Source: CAKOSP01 sp964372145 (lineage in GTDB: Bacteria > Bacillota_I > Bacilli_A > RF39 > UBA660). From it: DNA of 18,120 nucleotides. Of the stretch, positions 14,167 to 18,120 are shown one piece after another. The translations under genes were made by a program, and so were the position numbers. Location of the stretch: assembly GCA_964372145.1 (NCBI GenBank), contig CAYJPM010000019.1, forward strand, positions 1 through 18,120. The letters run 5' to 3'. Numbering within the stretch: the stretch's first letter is position 1; every line of letters begins with the position of its first letter. The notes under the pieces were generated by a model. It did not search any database and was not told where the DNA came from. It saw only the letters and a program-made list of their open reading frames with translations.

Positions 14167-15969
14167 TTAGAATAATTTGTTTAGTATTTTTTCAATTTGA
14201 TTTTTGGTAAATGGTTTAGCTAAATAATTACTAAATCCTGCCTTAATATATTTTTCTTTAGCTCCTTGAATTGCATCTGCTGTAAGTGCTATAACTGGGA
14301 TGTTAAAATTTTCTAAATCTTTTAATTTTTTTAATGTGGTCTCTCCATCCATTTCAGGCATCATTATGTCCATTAATATAACATCATAAGTATTATTTTT
14401 AACTTTTTCAATACACTCAAGTCCACTTGTGCATTCATCGATTATCATTTCAAGTGAAGCTACTGCTCTTTTTGCAACTTTAATATTTAGCTTATTGTCA
14501 TCTACTATAAGTATTTTCTTATTAAATAATTTACTTACTTCTATATTTTCTGTATTTAATTTCTCTTGCTCAATCGGTTTATTTAATTTGGAGATTTGTT
14601 GTTCTACACTTATAATAAATAATGAACCTTTTCCGAAACTTGATTGTACATTTATTTTTCCACCAAGTAAATCAACTAATTTTTTAGTAATAGCTAAACC
14701 TAATCCAACACCTTCGATTGTAGAATTTTTTTCTGCGTCTAATCTGTCAAATTTATTAAATAATCTAGTTATGTTTTCTTGTTTAATTCCACGTCCTGTA
14801 TCTTGTACTGATATCATTAACAAAGTTTTATCTTGTTTATTAATACATTTTACATGAACATCTACTTTTCCTTTATCAGTATATTTAACTGCGTTAGAAA
14901 CTATATTATTTATTACTTGTTTTAAATGATATTTGTCACCATATAATTCATATGGTAAATCATGTGCAAAGTGAGAAGATAATTTTAAATCCTTGTCACC
15001 AATTCTAGTTTCATTTAAACTAATAACTGAATCTACTATTTCATTTATAGAATAATTCATTTGTACTGATTCCATTTTAGAACTTTCTATTTTAGATATA
15101 TCTATTATGTTTCCTACAATTTCTAAAAGAGTATTTGATGCATTAACTATATCATGTGCATCTTCTTTTAAACTTTCATCTAGTTTTTTATTATCTATCA
15201 TGTCTTGCGATAAACCCACTATTGCATTAAGCGGAGTTCTTATTTCGTGTGACATACTACTTAAAAAGTCTGATTTTGCCATATTTGCTTTATTTGCAGT
15301 TTCTACTGCATCATTAAGTTGCTCAATTAATTTAACATCGGGATTTTCAATTGTAGTGTACATTATTAATGATATATAAGAAAAAATGAAAGATAGGAGT
15401 AATAATGATGGATCTACAGATCTAATTATAAGCATTAGTATTATTAAGAAGATAAGTACATATACTGGGGTATATTTTTTATTTTGAATATCTTTACTAA
15501 TAAGTATGTTACCTATCATTATAATCACATATATACAAGAAGTTACATATAAAATATTTATACCTGCACCCTCAATGTTCATTATATCACCTTGATTTAT
15601 AATAGTCATATCAGATATAACTATTATAAAAGTTACAATAAAGTTTAATACCATTGAAAATTTAAAATTAACTGTGGATAGATACTTGTTTTTTTCTTTT
15701 AATGATAATATATACAAGTATAATAACCAAATCCAGGTTAATATAAAAATATGGTCTAATTTATTGAGTAACTGTAATAAAAGAGTAGCATCTGATATAT
15801 ATGCTACATATATAATCGATATCGCAGTAAGACATTCTAAAAAATTTATTATTATTATATATTTAAATAATTTAGTTTCATGTGTATTTAATTTATCTTT
15901 TAGAAAAAAATTTAAAAGAACAAAAACGTTTATTGCTAATCCTGCGATAGGAAAATATAAATTTGGCAT
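14167..15969 (-). CDS. Seven-helix membrane hybrid histidine kinase
   Basis: A 600-residue sensor kinase. About seven hydrophobic segments (residues 4-206) with short loops form the input region; no large extracellular domain is seen. Then come a HisKA dimerisation domain with phospho-acceptor His241 (SMSHEIRTPL), a HATPase_c domain with N box NNIVSNAVKYT (354-364), G1 DTGRGI (390-395) and G2 GVGLGLAI (420-427), and a C-terminal receiver domain (about 484-600) with Asp490/491, phospho-acceptor Asp534 (LMDIMMPEMDG) and Lys585 (LAKPF). All key residues are intact. A hybrid kinase needs a phosphotransfer protein or partner regulator, and neither is in the window. ACCTCT (15975-15980, AGAGGT on this strand) precedes the ATG. 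The 38-nt gap from the acyltransferase gene suggests co-transcription. The signal is unknown. Confidence 0.93.
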   Translation of the reverse strand: MPNLYFPIAGLAINVFVLLNFFLKDKLNTHETKLFKYIIIINFLECLTAISIIYVAYISDATLLLQLLNKLDHIFILTWIWLLYLYILSLKEKNKYLSTVNFKFSMVLNFIVTFIIVISDMTIINQGDIMNIEGAGINILYVTSCIYVIIMIGNILISKDIQNKKYTPVYVLIFLIILMLIIRSVDPSLLLLSFIFSYISLIMYTTIENPDVKLIEQLNDAVETANKANMAKSDFLSSMSHEIRTPLNAIVGLSQDMIDNKKLDESLKEDAHDIVNASNTLLEIVGNIIDISKIESSKMESVQMNYSINEIVDSVISLNETRIGDKDLKLSSHFAHDLPYELYGDKYHLKQVINNIVSNAVKYTDKGKVDVHVKCINKQDKTLLMISVQDTGRGIKQENITRLFNKFDRLDAEKNSTIEGVGLGLAITKKLVDLLGGKINVQSSFGKGSLFIISVEQQISKLNKPIEQEKLNTENIEVSKLFNKKILIVDDNKLNIKVAKRAVASLEMIIDECTSGLECIEKVKNNTYDVILMDIMMPEMDGETTLKKLKDLENFNIPVIALTADAIQGAKEKYIKAGFSNYLAKPFTKNQIEKILNKLF

Positions 15970-16007
15970 ATGTTACCTCTTTCTTATTTGTTATTATTTT
16001 AAGTTAA

Positions 16008-17276
16008 TTAAATATGTTTTATTTTTCTATATCCTTTTTCATAAGATACAGTATAATTAAATTCTTCATAGAAGTTATATTTATCAGTATTTGGAATAAA
16101 TTGATATGCTGATTCTTCAAGTAAATCAGTTTCAGGCCATTCTTCAACTAATTTTTGTATTATATCTGCATGATAATTATTGTAATCTATTTCGCTTCTG
16201 TTAAGAGGTTTACTTAGTTCCATTAATTCATATCTAGATGTTGCTAATTTTTCTTTTAAATCATCTAATAATACTTGTATTTCTTTTTTATTAGAAGGCT
16301 TATAAGGTTCACATATTTTAGTATAATATTTCTTATCTTCATCAAATGGATTATAATTAGTTCCTACAGGTACAACATATGCATCTGTTTCTAAAGCTAA
16401 TTTTATAAATTTATAACTTATATATAAGAAGAATTTTTCTGCTAAAACATTCCATGTTCCTTCTGGAAAATACATAAGATATTTCTTTAATAATAAATCT
16501 ATCCTCATTTTATCAAATGCTAATTTTCTATCATTTTTATCACTTCTGTCTACTCTATTGATACCACTAGCGTCTAAAAATAATCCATTTATAGTATTAT
16601 GCAATCTTTCTTCTGTTCCTGATAAAAGTATCATTTGTTTTCTTACTATTTCATATAATACTTCAATGTCGTGTTTGCTGATATGTGTTGGAACGAATAT
16701 CATTGGTTTGTTTTTATATTCTTTAAAGAAATTATCTATTTCACTTTGGTTTTCAACTTTGATTGTATTTCCATCTTTTTCTAAATAAGTTTCTTTATTT
16801 ACTGTGGTAACTTTATCCATTATTTTAACTATTTGAGGCAAGTAAAATTCTCCTCTTTTAATTTTGCTTGCTGGATAGTTTATAATTGTATCTTTTTCTC
16901 TATTTTTTTTATTTTTTTCTAATACTTTTTCATTTTTAAAATATAGTTCATATCTTCTTTTCATTGATTTTTCCATAGTGGTTTTCAACTCTTTATCATT
17001 ACTAATTATTGATTCAACTACTAGAGAAGTCTTTATTTGTTTTTTCATTTCTTCTGCTGTTAAATCTTTTCCATTTAGCAATACATATTCTCTAAGTACT
17101 ATATATGGATCATTATACATTTTTTTGTATTCTTCTAATCTTTCTTCCCAAAAACTAATTTTATCCATTATTTCTCTAGATGTTTCCCAGTTTAAGTCAT
17201 TATTTGATAACTCAATATACAAATTTTCAATTTTATTTTCGATTTCATTTGTTATTTCTATTACTTTGTTTTCCAT
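16008..17276 (-). CDS. PlsC-like acyltransferase with long N-terminal extension
   Basis: A 422-residue protein carrying the glycerolipid acyltransferase motifs: His198-x4-Asp203 in VPTHISKHDIE and FPEGTW (270-275), followed by YVVPVGTNY. This places it in the PlsC/LPLAT superfamily, which moves acyl groups to glycerol-3-phosphate, lysophosphatidate or other acceptors. It is far longer than a plain PlsC of about 240 residues. The first 190 residues are charged and helical, possibly coiled coil at 5-55, and there is no clear membrane helix there. The start at 17276 is preferred over the longer open frame (TTG at 17309) because AGAGGGGG (17283-17290 on the other strand) lies 6 nt upstream. A promoter and palindrome precede it. 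The acceptor is unknown; PlsB-like glycerol-3-phosphate acyltransferase is possible. Confidence 0.75.
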   Translation of the reverse strand: MENKVIEITNEIENKIENLYIELSNNDLNWETSREIMDKISFWEERLEEYKKMYNDPYIVLREYVLLNGKDLTAEEMKKQIKTSLVVESIISNDKELKTTMEKSMKRRYELYFKNEKVLEKNKKNREKDTIINYPASKIKRGEFYLPQIVKIMDKVTTVNKETYLEKDGNTIKVENQSEIDNFFKEYKNKPMIFVPTHISKHDIEVLYEIVRKQMILLSGTEERLHNTINGLFLDASGINRVDRSDKNDRKLAFDKMRIDLLLKKYLMYFPEGTWNVLAEKFFLYISYKFIKLALETDAYVVPVGTNYNPFDEDKKYYTKICEPYKPSNKKEIQVLLDDLKEKLATSRYELMELSKPLNRSEIDYNNYHADIIQKLVEEWPETDLLEESAYQFIPNTDKYNFYEEFNYTVSYEKGYRKIKHI

Positions 17277-17293
17277 GTTAATCCCCCTCTTTA

Positions 17294-17306
17294 TCACATT
17301 ATGTGA
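17294..17306. promoter_or_regulatory. Palindromic operator-like site in the acyltransferase leader
   Basis: TCACATTATGTGA is a perfect 6-bp inverted repeat around one base. It begins about 7 nt after the predicted transcription start and just before the SD, where a bound repressor would block transcription. It could instead be a short mRNA hairpin. Confidence 0.45.
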
Positions 17307-17319
17307 CAAATATGTTACT

Positions 17320-17347
17320 ATTATAGCACTTTATACTATAAAATCAA
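17320..17347 (-). promoter_or_regulatory. Promoter of the acyltransferase-kinase unit
   Basis: Minus-strand TTGATT (17342-17347), 16-nt spacer, TGCTATAAT (hexamer 17320-17325). The -35 box overlaps the TGA stop of the HerA-like gene. Confidence 0.7.
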
Positions 17348-18120
17348 GTGTTTTTTTTCCATACATTGGTAACGTCACAACTAGATGAGTATGGTGCTGG
17401 ATTTGGAATTTCTAATTTTACTATCATTGGTATTTTAAATGCGGAACCAAATGTTACACATGTACCAGGTTGTAATGCTTTTTGTTTCTCAACTATATCA
17501 GAAGATATATTAGGAAGCATCTCTTCTATATATTTAATATCTTTTGGGTGAGTCATTTTAAATATTAAGAAATTAGATATTTGCGATATAACAGTATCAG
17601 ACATTTCGACTGGTCTTTGTGTGATAATATTTAAAAGTATCCCATATTTTCTACCTTCTTTTGCTATACGATCAAATATATTATATCCTATTAAAAATGT
17701 ATCATTATCTTTTTGAACATATCTATGTGCTTCTTCTAAAAATAAATGGAACGGTATACTACCTCTAGCTGGATTGTTTTTAGAAAACTGAAAGAATATT
17801 CTTGAAAATATCTTTACAATAACTTTAGCTATATGGTCGTCTATTTCTTCTAAATTTATATTAATAATTTGAGCTTTTCCATCGTTATATTTTAATAATT
17901 CTTGAATGTAAAAGTTTGTATCAGTAGTGTTTTTTACAAAATAATTATATATTTTACTGTTTATCAAAGCATTTAATCTAACTTTTAATATTATTGATAT
18001 ATCTGATAATGTATCATTATGTAAGAAACCATCTCCAATTAAAGTAAATTCTAAAGCATTTGCAAATTCTCTTAAATTAAATGTTGCTTCTTTTGGAACA
18101 TCAATGTTTTCAATATTTTT
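17344..18120 (-). CDS. herA: HerA-like DNA translocase ATPase, C-terminal part (cut by window edge)
   Basis: The frame is open to the right edge, so this is the last 258 residues of a longer protein; an internal TTG at 17967 is not its start. Visible motifs fit the HerA/FtsK-like P-loop ATPases (DUF87, COG0433): Walker B HLFLEEAH (residues 125-132 of the visible part), the region RIAKEGRKYGI (151-161) with likely trans-acting Arg residues, and the polar sensor NIITQRP (164-170). These are followed by SNFLIFKMTHPKDIKYI and QPGTCVTFG, typical of the HerA C-terminus. The Walker A motif must lie outside the window. HerA proteins are hexameric DNA translocases that work with a nuclease such as NurA in DNA end processing, and in bacteria several are partners in phage defence. 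The partner gene, if any, is off-window. The gene stops with TGA. Confidence 0.85.
   Translation of the reverse strand, partial: KNIENIDVPKEATFNLREFANALEFTLIGDGFLHNDTLSDISIILKVRLNALINSKIYNYFVKNTTDTNFYIQELLKYNDGKAQIININLEEIDDHIAKVIVKIFSRIFFQFSKNNPARGSIPFHLFLEEAHRYVQKDNDTFLIGYNIFDRIAKEGRKYGILLNIITQRPVEMSDTVISQISNFLIFKMTHPKDIKYIEEMLPNISSDIVEKQKALQPGTCVTFGSAFKIPMIVKLEIPNPAPYSSSCDVTNVWKKNT

Noticed and set aside
14429..14857. Open frame of 142 codons on the + strand opposite the histidine kinase
   Set aside because: It is antisense to a kinase domain with all motifs intact, has no ribosome site and gives a biased Ser/Leu/Asn-rich product.
17277..17309. Longer acyltransferase start (TTG at 17309)
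   Set aside because: It is a TTG with no ribosome site; the Met at 17276 has AGAGGGGG at proper distance. The upstream bases are the leader with the palindrome.

Overview
The window is an 18.1-kb stretch of a very AT-rich bacterial chromosome. The genes use TGG for Trp and the herA-like gene ends in TGA, so the standard bacterial code fits. Shine-Dalgarno sites (AAGGAG, AGAGGT, AGGAGG) are strong, and most promoters that can be picked out carry an extended -10 box (TGnTATAAT). Peptidoglycan enzymes (an L,D-transpeptidase and a putative glucosaminidase), a Bacilli-type XerD, RarA and TcdA, and a 6S RNA just upstream of tcdA suggest a walled, low-GC member of the Bacilli or of a lineage related to the Mollicutes (for example RF39-like gut bacteria). 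That placement is inference.

Left part (1-2.5 kb): the 3' end of an unrecognised helical protein on + with its terminator, an empty AT-rich spacer, then on the minus strand a cation diffusion facilitator overlapping an L,D-transpeptidase.

Centre-left (2.5-7.7 kb): a complete agmatine deiminase operon on the minus strand, in the order putrescine carbamoyltransferase, agmatine/putrescine antiporter, agmatine deiminase, carbamate kinase, followed by a PduL-type phosphotransacylase. Agmatine is imported in exchange for putrescine and deiminated to N-carbamoylputrescine. This is phosphorolysed to putrescine and carbamoyl phosphate, from which carbamate kinase makes ATP. The 5' leader holds a promoter, a 16-codon peptide with a good SD and a terminator whose first arm overlaps the peptide's last codons, which looks like an attenuator. 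A second terminator and promoter separate agmatine deiminase from the carbamate kinase-pduL pair.

Centre (7.7-10.2 kb): a ZIP-family metal transporter (-), an HD-domain hydrolase (+), an untracked 37-codon Asn/Ser/Cys-rich basic peptide gene (+), and xerD (-). The two opposing transcripts end inside each other's territory, so the peptide gene appears to be covered by antisense RNA.

Right part (10.2-18.1 kb): rarA-gpsA (+) converge on tcdA (-), which sits behind a 6S RNA gene with a near-consensus promoter. Next come a membrane-anchored glucosaminidase-like protein with a perfect promoter placed for leaderless transcription, a seven-helix hybrid histidine kinase, a PlsC-like acyltransferase with a long N-terminal extension and an operator-like palindrome in its leader, and the C-terminal part of a HerA-like ATPase cut by the window edge.

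No tRNA, rRNA, insertion sequence or CRISPR array was seen.
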